NCBI GenBank assembly: GCA_020631735.1
Contig: CM036162.1
Coordinates: 88,389,489-88,453,488, forward strand
Direction of reading: 5' to 3'
Source: Saccharum officinarum
Lineage: Eukaryota > Streptophyta > Magnoliopsida > Poales > Poaceae
Length of the DNA stretch: 64,000 nt
Part shown: positions 13,316 to 24,929 of the stretch, one piece after another
How the letters are laid out: each line of letters begins with the position of its first letter
How positions within the stretch are numbered: the first letter of the stretch is position 1
The notes under the pieces: model-generated
What the model saw: only the letters and a program-made list of their open reading frames with translations
What the model was told of the DNA's origin: nothing
Database searches by the model: none
Position numbers and translations under genes: made by a program

Positions 13316-13507
13316 ATTATGGGTGCTGAAAGTCTAACTTGTGCCCCAATTAATTATCCAACTTACCAAACTAAAAAGGATAAAATAGGAATTTCCCACT
13401 TTAACCAAATCAAAAATCAATCACCATAATTCATTAAGCCAAACACTTTGATTATTATAATTATAATCCAGATTATAAAAATCAAGACATGATCCACACA
13501 AGCTTTA

Positions 13508-13900
13508 GTATTACTTCGATTGATATTGGTTTTTACATTAGTTGGTTGGTGGTATATAATTAAAAGGTTCATCATATCTTTCCCTCAGTGGAGGATGGAT
13601 TTTCTGTTCGTAATAAAACTAGAAGTGAATACCAATTCCAAAAAAAAGAAGTGAATATCTTGCGCAAAGATTGTGTCTCATGCATGTGAGATTATATATA
13701 GGTGCACTCTTTTTTTGAAAAAATATGGCAGGATCTTTGACTTGCATTAAGGTAGAGGAAGAAACATCACAATTTTGCCCCACATGGCTGCACATCATCC
13801 TCAAGAGCAGGGGACAAACAAACAGCTCAAAGGTCAAATAAAATTAAATCACTTTCCTTTATAAGTTTTAAAAGTCTTACTGTCGCTGCTCTATGAGTAT
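13508..13900 (+). other. 3' flank of SCPL copy 1
   Basis: Collinear with the sequence after SCPL copy 2 (37880 onward): TTAGTATTACTT, GATTGATRTTGGTTTT, TTGGTTGGTG, AAAGGTTCATC and AAGTGAA occur in the same order. No gene is seen. The duplicated block therefore extended at least this far 3'. Confidence 0.6.
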
Positions 13901-14967
13901 GTTTGGTTTCCTAGCTATCCCTCTAGCCAGACTCTATTAAGCTAACTTGGACCTGGCCTCTTAGCCAAGCCCTAACAGGCTATTAGCCTAGCTAGCTGGA
14001 AACGAAGGGGGTGACAGTTTCCACTTAGCCAGGCTTCACCTAGCGCTCGCACCCGCTCCCGTCACCTACTGTTGCGATGACAACACAGACGCCTACCACC
14101 ATCGCCTTCGACATCACGCGACAGTGGGCAATACCGACGCTCACGAGGCATGGCAATAGACTCGCACACCGATGAACCCGCACGGCAGGAGGGCTTGCGC
14201 GGCGCGACCACGTGCTCATGCATCAAGGGCCCTGCGAGGGATGGCAGAGGAATCACGTGGCTGTGGGCTCATACGCCAGGTGCTTCGTGACAGAGGTCTC
14301 TGTAGGGTCAAGATGGCGGACTAGAGGAAGATGAATAGTCTTTTTTTTAAATTAAACGTGCCGGCTAACCGAAACAAATGCAGAATTATAACTATCGGTC
14401 TAACCAAGACTATACACCTCTATCTATGTTTACAAGCACCTTATAAATATCCTAAACAAGCAACTAAGGTGCCGGGCTAGGTAGAGCTCACCTAACCAAT
14501 TCTAGGAGTAAGGTCACACAAACCTATGTCACTAATACTTTAAGCACGGGGGAGCTCCTACACAACTAATAAGCAAAAGCACAAAGCTCCTAAGCTCACT
14601 AGCAGTGCTCAATAACAAGGCAACTAATGCCAAATTAGAGAGCGCAAATTACTTAGCTACACAAACTAAGCAATGTGTGTAACAAGGTTACTAAAACTAA
14701 ATTATTCACGCAAGGGAGCTACTTCAATGCTAGACAAGCAAAAAGGTAAAAAGCAAGCTACACAAGCTAACTAATTACAAGAGCAACTACACAAGCGCAA
14801 TGTATACGAAGGTAAATTCAAGATTGTGTAACGGGAATGCAAACCAACAGGAAGACAAGGATGACACGATGATTTTTCTCCTGAGGTTCACTTGGTTGCC
14901 ACCAAGCTACATCTCCGTTGTGTTGACCGTTTACTTGGTGGTTCGGCGACTAATTGGCATCACCCGC

Positions 14968-17835
14968 TGTAACGGATCAACGTAATTATACAAGATTAAG
15001 TAAGAAAATCTTCCACCGAGGCGGTTAATTTATCAAACTTAAACCCGTATAACCCGAGATTCCGTGAAATCACGAGCGATTTCAAACCAACCAACATACA
15101 ACCAAGATCGTACTGATTTAGTAGCCACAGTTCACATGATACATAGAGTTCACAATAAAAGTGGAGTACATCGGAGTTCGGAATAAAAGTTATTACAACA
15201 TAGTTCAAAATAACATAGCGGAAGCAAGTAGTTTTACACACACACTTAGTTCAAATACAGTGCCAGTAGATAGTCATGTTCCACAAAAGTCATGCTCCGG
15301 GGCTTGCCTCTTTCGAACGAGCTAGGGTGGTGGTCGACGCACTCTGGCAGCTCCTCGCCTGACTCTTCCTCCTCGGGCACCTCCTGTGCCTGGGGCTCCT
15401 GCTGATCCGTCCAAACTTGCTCCTCCGGCACTGCTACCTGCGACTCCTCCTGCGATCCTGTATGATGCAAGTGCATAAGCAAACATGTGAAGGATGCATC
15501 GGATTGGGGTGGAGTGCTTTGATGACATGAGATGCAGACGAGCACATGGAATGAGCAGTTTGAATATAACTATTTCTTCTACAAGGTAGTCAATGTCATC
15601 CAAGAACATGTACCCTAAAACATGCACCTTATTATTCTACTAGTTAGCACATAATCTACACATACAAGTGAACTTAAGCTACCAAAACTTACCAACCTAA
15701 CTCATCAAACAACATCAGCAAGACATGTTGATGCTTCAAAGATACACCAAACATATTTTATTACTCTTAATTTCTCATAAAGAATAATCTTTTATTCCCT
15801 ATTTAACTAGAGTTACAAGCAACACCTATTTCTGGTGTAGATAAAAATCTACAAAAATTACAGTAAATTACTCTTACCCTAACTAACCTACTACTAAATT
15901 TTCATTAGAATTGAATAAGTAAAACCATCTATACAAAATAAACAAGTTATAGCATAAATATGAGCATGAAATTATTTTGTACTAGAAAAAGTATCAAACA
16001 ACAGATTTTACATTTTTCCTATGTTACTAACAGTAAACTAACATACTAAAAAAATTATCACATGTATGTTCTATACAAATTTAGCCCTCTACTAAAAATA
16101 ACAAACATTATCAATTAAAAGCATTTCAACTACACTTCAAAAATTTCTCATAGAACATGCTTCACTAATATTTTTCCTAGAAATTACATCACTAATAAAG
16201 ATTAAAGCAACAAGAATCATATTTTTCCCTTCATTATTTTATTTACTACATATTTTCTAAGATATCAGCATTTATAGCAATTAAATAAATTTGCAAAGCA
16301 AAGTGTCATAAAATTAACATGAGCTATTTTTAAACTGTAGATCTATTCAAGAGGAACATTACAAAATTTGTTTCATAATTTTTGGAGCTATAAATCTGGA
16401 GATATGATTTTTGAAAGCCTTTTCAACATTTCTGAAAATCCTTTTCTTTAAAACTAAAAGTCTATCCGGCCTTTAACGCTACGTGCACCCCGCTGCTACA
16501 CACCAAACCAAAACACCGAGACAGACAGGCGGGCCCAGGAGTCAAGCGGGACCCACAGGTCAGTCGGAGGGGAGGCCAGCAGGGGCATCGCCGGTCGGAG
16601 CTCACCGGCGGCGAGCTCACGTGCGGCGCTGGCGGCACCCGTGTGCTCAGCACAACGAGCCGCACCGACCGGTGCTCGGTCTTGGCCGGGTGGCCTACCG
16701 GAGCGAGCTCGCCGACGCGCATGGCGGCACGACGATGCGGCTCGTCGGCGGGAGCTCGACTCCAGCCATGGCAAGGCGGGCAGGGAGGCGCTACGGCTTC
16801 GCGGGAGGGAGGCAAAACTTCTGACCGCGAGAGGGAGGAAGAAGGAGGGGTGGAACGGGGAGATTGCCGTAGCCACGAACTCCGGCGAGCGGCGGTGAAG
16901 AGCGGCCGGCCAAAATTGGCCTCCTCACCTTGACAAAGGCGACCGCTGGAGGGAGCACGAGGTAGAGCGAAGGGAGGCAGAGCAATGGCCGCAAGGAATC
17001 GGACGCGGGCACGGCAGTAGTGGTCAACGGCGGTGGCGGAGCTCCGGGAGCCGGGGATGGCGCGGTGGTGCGCTGCTGCTGCTGGCGGGGCGAGAGGAGG
17101 AATGGAGGGCGTGCAGCCGAGGGAGGAGCCGGCGCGGGTTCAAGGCGCGTGGCGCGGGGGACGCGAGGGCCACCCGGGGTGCGTGTCGCGCGGCGTCGCC
17201 ATCGCTCGGCCACGCGGCGGCCGAGTCCTGCCGAGGCGCCACGGCGCTGCGCGCGGGCGCGCGCGCACGCGGGGAGGAAGCCGGCGTGGGGCGCGGGCCG
17301 GGCTGCCAGCGCTGCTGGGCCGAAAGGGAAGCCGCGGCCCGTTAAAGAAGGAAAAACATTTTTCTTTTTCTAAATAATTTGCAAAATTTTTCTAATTATT
17401 TCAAATTTGAATTTGAAGATGACAAAGAGGTTTTCAGAACTTTTGCCCAAAATAAAAGTTGTTCAAAATTTAATTCTCTACAACTTTCATGTAGAGCACT
17501 TTTCAAAATTCTAAATAGATTTTGAATTTGGGATTTAAAGCTAAATTTTTAAGTAAAAATTCATTTTTCTATACTATTTTTAAAAGCAAAATTTGAGGGG
17601 ATTTGAATTCAAGAGTTGCTCCAAAAATCATGTTAATTTATTCTAGATTACCTAAAATTGCCATTACCCAAGAGCACACCACTTTTTAGCACTTACATCA
17701 AAGTTAGGGTTCTAATTATTTGCTTTTCAAGTTTAAATTTAAAAGAGCTATATTTCATGCAATGCTAGTCATGAAATGATGCTGAATGCTTTATGCTTTG
17801 AAATGCTAATGCATGCTTCACCCCGGGGTGTTACA
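14968..17835 (-). repeat. 3' LTR of chromovirus #1, internally deleted
   Basis: 2868 bp. Compared with the 5' LTR it lacks about 1.15 kb at position 15288 (ACAAAAG|TCATGCTCCGG). That part is present as 24836-25981 and contains exon c of the LTR ORF. It keeps about 0.8 kb (16862-17668) that the 5' LTR has lost. It includes a GC-rich block at 16460-17345 with many spurious overlapping ORFs. Confidence 0.85.
15246..15545 (-). pseudogene. LTR ORF exon b in the 3' LTR of #1, cut off by deletion
   Basis: The same acidic frame as in the 5' LTR (GSQEESQVAVPEEQ, GEELPECVDHHPSSFER) followed by GGCAAGCCCCGGAGCATG. The deletion junction lies just beyond, so the matching exon c is missing and this copy could not make the spliced product. 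Confidence 0.55.
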
Positions 17836-20800
17836 GCCCTCCCCCCTTATAAGAATCTCGTCCCGAGATTTTGAGTTACGAACCATTTATCATAAAAATC
17901 TTTATACGCGGTTTGAAGATATTCTCCCGTTTCCTACGAAGCATCACTCTCATCATGATGGCTCCACTGAATCTTGTAGGTTGTTACCACTCTATTCCAA
18001 GTGACTCGGTCCTTAGTATCCAGAACTCGAACCGGTTGTTCACGATATTTCAAGTCTGCCTCGATCCGAATACCTTGCGGTTCTATTCTCTCTTCCGGAA
18101 CATGCAGACATTTCTTCAACTGGGATACGTGAAAGACGGGAAAGATCGAACTCATCCCTTCTGGCAATCGCAACTTGTACGCCACGGGACCCTTTTTCTC
18201 TATGATCTGGTATGGTCCGATATATCTAGCAGACAGTTTCTTCTTGATTCCAAACCGTTTCTTTTTCATTGGGGTAACCTTCAAATAGACATAGTCACCC
18301 ACTTGGAAATCCAATGGTCTCCTTCTCTTATCTGCATAACTCTTCTGATGAGACTGTGCAGCTTGCATGTTTTGTTGGATAACACGGACCTTCTTCTCTG
18401 CCTCATCTATAAAATCAATTCCATAAAACCTTCTTTCTCCAGGCTCTACCCAATTTAACAGTGTCCTACACTTCCTGCCATATAAGACTTCAAAAGGTGC
18501 CATCTTGATACTCTCTTGGTAACTGTTGTTGTAAGCAAATTCTGCCAATGGTAACCAGGATTCCCATGAGCCTCTGGATGATAGTACATAAGCTCTAAGC
18601 ATATCTTCAAGTACAGCATTAACTCGTTCTGTCTGCCCATCTGTCTGTGGATGATAAGCCGTACTACGAATCAAACTAGTACCCAAACCTTTATGAAGAT
18701 GTTCCCAAAAATGAGAGGTAAACTGTGAACCACGATCAGACACGATCGTTTTTGGTATACCATGCAATCGGACAATCTCAGCAATATACTTTTCTGCATA
18801 TTGAGGTGGTCGGAATGTTGTCTTAACTGGCAGAAAGTGAGCTGTCTTGGTGAGACGATCTACTATTACCCAAATAGAATCATATCCCTTCTGTGTGGTG
18901 GGAAGACCAGTGATGAAATCTATACTTATATCATCCCATTTCCAATCGGGTACAGACAAGGGTTGTAGAAGTCCTGCAGGTCTCATGTGAAGAGCTTTAA
19001 CTCTACAACACATGTCGCAACGAGCAACGTATGCTGCAATTTCCTTTTTCATCTTAGTCCACCAATAACGGGGTCGCAAATCTTGGTACATCTTACTACT
19101 TCCGGGGTGAATATATAGCTTGGAATGATGGGTCTCATTCATCAACTTGTTCTTAAGCTCTCTATCCTTAGGTACCACCAGGCGATCCTTAAACCATAAC
19201 ACTCCTTGGTCATCCAATCGAAAGTGTTTGGTGGGTTCCCTCTTCATCTTCTCCTTGATATGAAAGATTCCCTTATCTGTCTTCTGACCTTCAATGATCT
19301 GGTTTTCCAGAGTACAACTGATCTGAATATTATGCAACACAGCAGGATGTAACAAATTGAACCTTTCTTCAAACAACGGTTGCACATCAATAGCATGTGA
19401 TTTTCTGCTCAGTGCATCTGCTACTACATTAGCCTTCCCGGGATGATAATGCACGTTTAGATTATAATCCTTTATCAGCTCTAACCATCTTCTCTGTCGC
19501 ATGTTCAACTCAGATTGGGTAAAAATGTATTTGAGACTCTTATGATCTGAAAAGAGGTTACACACATTACCCATTAGGTAGTGTCTCCAAATCTTTAGAG
19601 CATGCACTACTGCTGCAAGCTCCAAATCATACGTAGGATAGTTAGCTTCATGCTTCCTCAATTGACGTGAGGCATAGGCAATGACCCTTCCATTTTGCAT
19701 TAGTACACATCCTAACCCATTCTTAGATGCGTCACAGAACACATCAAAAGACTTTTCTATATCCGGTTGGGCCAGAACAGGAGCAGTGGTCAACAACTTT
19801 CGCAAGGTGCAGAAAGCTGCCTCGCACTCCTCTGTCCATACAAACTTATGATCCTTCTATAACAGGCTTGTCATTGGTTTGGCAATCTTCGAGAAATCCG
19901 GTATGAAGCGATGATAGTAACCGGCTAAACCAAGAAAACTACGAACTTCATGCACTGAGGTTGGTGACTTCCAGTCTACAACCTCTTGCACCTTACTAGG
20001 GTCTACGGAAATGCCATCTTCAGACAACACGTGGCCGAGAAAAGGAACTGTCTTAAGCCAGAACTCACACTTGCTGAACTTCGCATACAGTTGATGTTCT
20101 CTGAGTCTAGTCAAGACAATCCTGAGGTGCTCTGCGTGATCTTCTTCATTCTCTGAATATATTAGAATGTCATCAATGAACACAATCACAAACTTGTCCA
20201 ACTCTGGCATGAATACCGAATTCATCAGATACATAAAATATGCAGGAGCGTTTGTCAATCCGAAGGACATGACAAGATACTCGTACAAGCTATATCTGGT
20301 AGAGAACGCAGTCTTAGGCACATCTTGCGGCCTAATCTTTATCTGATGGTATCATAATCTCAAATCTATCTTAGAGAACACTTTGGCTTTAGACAACTGG
20401 TCAAACAAAATATCAATCCGAGGAAGAGGATACTTGTTTTTAATTGTCACTGCATTCAGTGGTCGATAATCCACGCACATGCGTAAGGAGTTATCCTTCT
20501 TCTTTTTCACAAATAGAGCGGGGCATCCCCATTCAGACGAGCTGGGAAGAATCAAACCTTTCTTTAGTAAGTCCTGGAGTTGCTTCTTCAATTCGGCTAA
20601 CTCATTGGGAGGCATTCGATAGGGCCTTCTCGAGATCGGTGCTGTTCCTGGAATTAACTCAATGGCAAACTCAACATCTCGGTCTGGTGGAAGTCCAGGC
20701 AACTCATCCGGAAACACATCTGGAAACTCACAAACCACTGGAATCTGGGCTAGCAGAGTAGTTTGGACCGCACAAGTCGTGCTAGCTAGGTCTACTTTCC

Positions 20801-22298
20801 GAGGTAGGACCACTCGAAAGGTGCCTTCTCCACTTGGTTCCTTAAGAGAGATACTCCTTCCTCCAACATCGATTACTACCCCCATCTTATTCATCCAGTT
20901 CATACCCATGATCACATCCAAAACTAACCCTGGCATGACTATCAGATTAAGCTTATATTGCCGGTTTGATATGTTTAGGGTTACTCCTTGAACTATCTGA
21001 TTAGTCAACAGATCAGCCCCAGCTGAACTGATTTTATATGCACATTCCAATTCAACTATCTTTTGCTCATGCCTCTTAACAAAAGCTTGACTTACAAAGG
21101 AATGAGATGATCCGGAATCAAACAAGACTACTGCAGGATGATTGTTGATAGAAAACATACCAGCTGTTACCGGTTCTCCTTCTGGGATGTCATCCACAGT
21201 GGTGTGATGCACACGAGCTTGATACTGCGTTTGCTGTTTCTTTGGGTAGGGGCAAAACTTTGCAAAGTGCCCGAGTTGGTTGCAGTTGAAGCACGGTCCC
21301 TTCACTTGAGCCACAGTTCCAGATGAACTGCCTTGTCCTGTCTTCGATGGAGGCAACGCTATCTTGAATGGTTTCTGGTTCCTCTGGGGTTGCTGAGCAT
21401 TCTGATTCTTCCTTTGCGGTGGCCTAAACCTTGCACCTGGGGCAGGCGATCGATAAGCTGGACGGTTGACCACTAGGGCTCTGGACTGGGACGGACCTGA
21501 CTCGAAAGCTCTCTTATGGATCTTGGAAGCAGCATAAACATTGTTGTTCTTCTCTTGCTTCAGACAGTCACTAACAAAATCATTAAAACCAGTCCTCATA
21601 TTTGTACCCACATGTTTTATCATCTTGGGATTTAGGCCTCTCTTGAAGCTAGTGATCTTCTTGGCCTCAGTATTCACCATATCAGGGGCATAACGGCTCA
21701 GGTTATTGAATACATGTAGATATTGAGTTACAGTCTTCGTGCCTTGATTCAGTGCCAGGAATTCCCCAAGCTTCATCTCGGTCAGACCAGGTGGAATGTA
21801 CGTTCCACGGAAGGCTTCGATGAACTCATTCCAAGTGATGTGAGCGTGGGGAGGAAAAGTGGTGCGGTGATGTTTCCACCACATTCCTGTCGGACCTTGA
21901 AGCTGATGAGCTGCATACTCAGTCTTCAACACTTCAGTCATTCTCAAGACACGGAACTTGTCTTCTATAGTATTAATCCACTCTTCTGCATCCAAGGGTT
22001 CTGTGGCTTCCTTGAAGATCGGTGGACGAGTATCCATGAAGTCCTTGAAACTGCTGTACTGATTTGCTTCGTGCCCACCCGGGTTTACTCCCCGACGGGT
22101 GTTGTCTGCGATACTATGCAACGCAGCTTCCATATTCTGTTGCATACTCTCCATATTACGTTGGCTTCCAAGAAATTATGCGAAAAACTGTTCCGCAGTG
22201 TAGGGTGGAGGAGGCGGTGGTGGATCACGGTCATCACTAGCGGCTACACTGCCACCAGCCTCAGCGGTACCATACACGGTACGACGAGTGTTCGGCAT
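17836..22298 (-). pseudogene. gag-pol polyprotein of chromovirus #1 (gag, PR, RT, RNase H, IN, chromodomain)
   Basis: Starts at the ATG at 22298 right after a CAG. Landmarks on minus: gag core ([17 protein letters not shown]), CCHC knuckle [14 protein letters not shown] (about 21290-21250), protease [10 protein letters not shown] (about 21130-21100), RT with [10 protein letters not shown] (about 20190-20160), RNase H with [13 protein letters not shown] (about 19745), integrase HHCC and DD35E parts (VSDRGSQFT about 18740, TDGQTERVN about 18640) and chromodomain TYKIQWSHHDES. In-frame stops: TAA at 22176-22178 (CAA in #2), TGA near 20352 (within DLRSGYHQ), TAG near 19857 (CAG in #2) and TAG at 17934-17936 inside the chromodomain (TGG in #2). 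Three of the four fit C-to-T change on one strand or the other. The polyprotein would form the virus-like particle and integrate cDNA. Confidence 0.9.
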
Positions 22299-22668
22299 CT
22301 GCATGTTTCAGCAACAGTAATTATTAGGTGATGTTGTAGGAATTGCGACTGAATGAAAGATCATGCCGTACTGAAATTACTGGAGAGAATAAATTCATAC
22401 AATAAAACATGGGCATAATAAGTCATTCCAATTAACACAACACCACTAATTAGATTACTTAAAGCGCACACATCGCGTTCATTACAACCAAGTTGCTAGC
22501 ATACATACACTGGACTTTTTGACGTTCGGATACCACCACAAACACATCCAAGCTTTCCAACATTACATCAAAGCCTTAGTCTTTCTACTCATTATTACAT
22601 ACCCAACGTGCCAACAAAGCAAAAGATCATGTAGATGGAACCTAGTAGCTAGCGCAACAACTACTAGC

Positions 22669-23721
22669 CTACTCATCGTGGTCGCTGTCTAAGTCCGAGA
22701 CGTTAGCTTTGTCGCCATTAGCAGCGTCGTGGTGCTCCCCAACTGGTGCTTCGGGCTCTTCAGGATCTTCGTCTTCATTCAAATCCATCTCTGCCGCACT
22801 AGGAGGAACATAGGGGTGGAGTTGATTGTTCAGCCGATGAACCTCCTCATGCAGATTGTCATTATATTCCTCTGCATAAGCCAACTGTTGCTCTAGCTCA
22901 AACTGTCTAGCCCTCAACACATTCTCTACGGACCAGGCTTCATTCCTCTGATGGAGCACATGAGTCAACATGCGCTCAGCGTTCCTGTTGGCGGTGGTCA
23001 GTCGCCCAACCTGCTCTCTCAGGGCACGTACATCTCCCTCAAAAGCCACAGTCCTCTGGGTAGCCTGATCTCTCTGACGAGTCAACTGAGCCATCTCTGT
23101 GTTGAGCCTCTCAATCTCGACGTCGTGATCTCTCTGAAGCTGACGGCGGTCATCACGAGCTTGACCAAGAGCACTAGACACATGCCTCAGGCTACCTTCC
23201 ACTCCATCAAAGGTCCTCATCACTGCAAACATGGCACTCATAGCGAGGTTGTCACTGTTCTGTGCTTCTGCGGCGCTAATCTCCAGAGATCTTCCTCTTG
23301 CCTGCTGCCATGAGTCAGTGGAGGGGTTGCCCCTCGGAAAGACTCCAACTATAGCTGCTGCCAACTCCTGAGGAAAGCGATCCATGATATCCCTCAGGAT
23401 CCCAAAGGCTGCCCTCTCAGCGGCTTCTTCAGGGGTCCTGCCAGTTGACTCAAAATGCCAACCGGTCCACTCAGAACCATCACCTCGGGGACGAACTACT
23501 GCTTCCACAGTCACCAAAAGTCCTTCCCCTAACTGCTCATTTGACCAAAAGTAGCGGGGCTCCATCCCATCAGGATAGCCTACATAGCTGAGTACTCTCC
23601 ACAAGAGCGTTGGCATCCCAAACTCTCTAAGAAAAGTGTGGCGCTGACGAGTGCGTGGAGCAAGCTGATGACGGGGAGCTCTGCCGGTGGACTTGCGAGC
23701 TGTCTGCTTGGTACGTGCCAT
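22669..23721 (-). CDS. Histone H3-tail-mimic ORF of chromovirus #1 (350 aa)
   Basis: Intact ORF between the 5' LTR and gag, same strand as gag. It begins MARTKQTARKSTGRAPRHQL, matching the mature H3 N-terminus from A1 to G12, then with one Gly missing and Lys14 and Lys18 replaced by Arg and His. After the tail: a conserved globular region at about 34-115 (FGMPTLLWRVL, WTGWHFE, AAFGILRDIMDRFPQEL) whose strand-then-helix pattern loosely recalls a dsRNA-binding-type fold, a long coiled coil at about 185-300 and an acidic tail at 311-350 (DLNEDEDPEEPEAP, DLDSDHDE). The ATG follows TTTTGCTACAG, a plausible splice acceptor. It is not a histone gene: no H3 fold follows the tail. Element #2 has a homologue. 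Function is unknown; binding of H3-tail readers or writers is inferred only from the peptide. Confidence 0.85.
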   Translation of the reverse strand: MARTKQTARKSTGRAPRHQLAPRTRQRHTFLREFGMPTLLWRVLSYVGYPDGMEPRYFWSNEQLGEGLLVTVEAVVRPRGDGSEWTGWHFESTGRTPEEAAERAAFGILRDIMDRFPQELAAAIVGVFPRGNPSTDSWQQARGRSLEISAAEAQNSDNLAMSAMFAVMRTFDGVEGSLRHVSSALGQARDDRRQLQRDHDVEIERLNTEMAQLTRQRDQATQRTVAFEGDVRALREQVGRLTTANRNAERMLTHVLHQRNEAWSVENVLRARQFELEQQLAYAEEYNDNLHEEVHRLNNQLHPYVPPSAAEMDLNEDEDPEEPEAPVGEHHDAANGDKANVSDLDSDHDE

Positions 23722-23965
23722 CTGTAGCAAAATTTTATTACCGCGGTGAGAATAGATTTTTAAGTCGGCATTTTTATCGAAATGACATAATCAACTTATA
23801 AGGGGAGGAACAATGCCATGAATGAAATGCACAATATGATACATGCACGTTCCGTACGTCCTCACAAACTTAGAAAACTAATAACTACTAACGGAATAAA
23901 TGGTGGCATACAACGATCTCTTGTATCGTAACTAATACGTACTACTCGAAAGCGTTGTTATGTAC
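23722..23965 (-). promoter_or_regulatory. Putative intron before the H3-tail ORF
   Basis: On minus a donor-like CTGCAG|GTACATAAC (exon end 23966) and an acceptor-like TTTTGCTACAG directly before the ATG. Both are conserved in element #2 (donor at 51320, acceptor at 51066) with similar length (244 and 255 bp). A second acceptor-like GAAACATGCAG lies directly before gag at 22299. This suggests separate spliced messages for the two ORFs. Only transcripts can prove it. Confidence 0.4.
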
Positions 23966-24506
23966 CTGCAGAAAGTCACTTCAGCCCAGACCTCACAGTA
24001 TGAAAATATGCAAGAAAGCAGTAAAGTAAGTTACTCGCTCTGCATGTATCCCTAGATACGAGTATAACGGTAACAACTACCCGAATCATCGTCCTAATGA
24101 CGACATCGTCACCGCATGACGGGAGTCCCCACCATTTGAATACCCTCATACGAACATGCGCATGGCACGTAAGTATTTCGGTATCACATAAGCACTCCCC
24201 TAGATCGGCAGTGTATCCGACCATGCTCTCACAACTCTCACTTACCAAGGCGTAGAGGGAATTGATCCATACATTACCACTCAATTGAATGGCACTCATA
24301 CAATAGCACGCCGTATGAGCGACGAAATTTTAAATATGATGCAAACCCCCAAGTTAGTACTTAATTAAGCCACCTAGAGTCCTTATTGGGCATAAGGGAT
24401 ATGACCACTGGCACACTCTTAAATTTAAAAGCTTAGTTGAAAACACAGTTTTGTTTTTAAATACCCATGTGAACAGTAACATGCTAAACCATGCTCCAAT
24501 ACCAGC
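23966..24506 (-). other. 5' leader of chromovirus #1 with PBS
   Basis: Non-coding leader between the 5' LTR and the putative splice donor. The first bases after the LTR read CTGGTATTGGAGCATGG on minus, a degenerate match to the initiator-tRNA-Met PBS (usual form TGGTATCAGAGC). In element #2 the site reads TGGCATCAGAGTATGG. Confidence 0.6.
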
Positions 24507-24867
24507 TGTAACGGATTAACGTAATTATACGAGATTAAGTAAGAAAATCTTCCACCGAGGCGGTTAATTTATCAAACTTCAACCCGTATAACCCGAGATT
24601 CCGTGAAATCACGAGCGATTTCAAACCAACCAACATACAACCAAGATCGTACTGATTTAGCAGCCACAGTTCACATGATACATAGAGTTCACAATAAAAG
24701 TGGAGTACATCGGAGTTCGGAATAAAAGTTATTACAACATAGTTCAAAATAACATAGCGGAAGCAAGTAGTTTTACACACACACTTAGTTCAAATACAGT
24801 GCCAGTAGATAGTCATGTTCCACAAAAGCAGTAGATAAGACGAACAGAGTGACCCTTGCCCAAGGTC

Positions 24868-24929
24868 CTAGTTGTCGCCCATCGCCGGATACAGACAATT
24901 GGAGCAGTACCCATAGTACATCTGACCAT
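24868..24929 (-). CDS. LTR ORF exon c, 5' LTR of #1
   Basis: After an acceptor-like TTGTTGTTGTAG the frame joined by one G from exon b reads DGQMYYGYCSNCLYPAMG and stops (TAG at 24870-24868). Element #2 has the same frame and stop. Of 20 aligned codons, 10 differ synonymously and 3 change the residue. The CxxC pair suggests metal or disulphide chemistry but is too short to name a domain. Confidence 0.5.

Larger units (their letters stand above)
7536..13504. mobile_element. PIF/Harbinger-like MITE (TSD TTA) split by nested solo LTRs
   Basis: SCPL copy 2 has uninterrupted CACTATCCATTTAGTATTAC in its 3' flank. In copy 1 the flank stops at TTA (7533-7535) and resumes with TTA (13505-13507). The element starts GGCCCTGTTTGATACC and has AT-rich inverted sequence (AATTATAATAATC against GATTATTATAATTATAATCC). 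Its own length is about 340 bp. The rest is the solo LTR pair at 7688-13315. Confidence 0.65.

Noticed and set aside
16462..17377. Many overlapping ORFs on both strands in the GC-rich LTR block
   Set aside because: GC-rich sequence has few stops in any frame. The frames are not conserved as protein between LTR copies, in contrast to exons b and c.
22669..23721. A host histone H3 gene
   Set aside because: Only the first about 22 residues match H3. The H3 fold is absent, and the ORF lies between a PBS and gag on the retroelement's coding strand in two separate elements.
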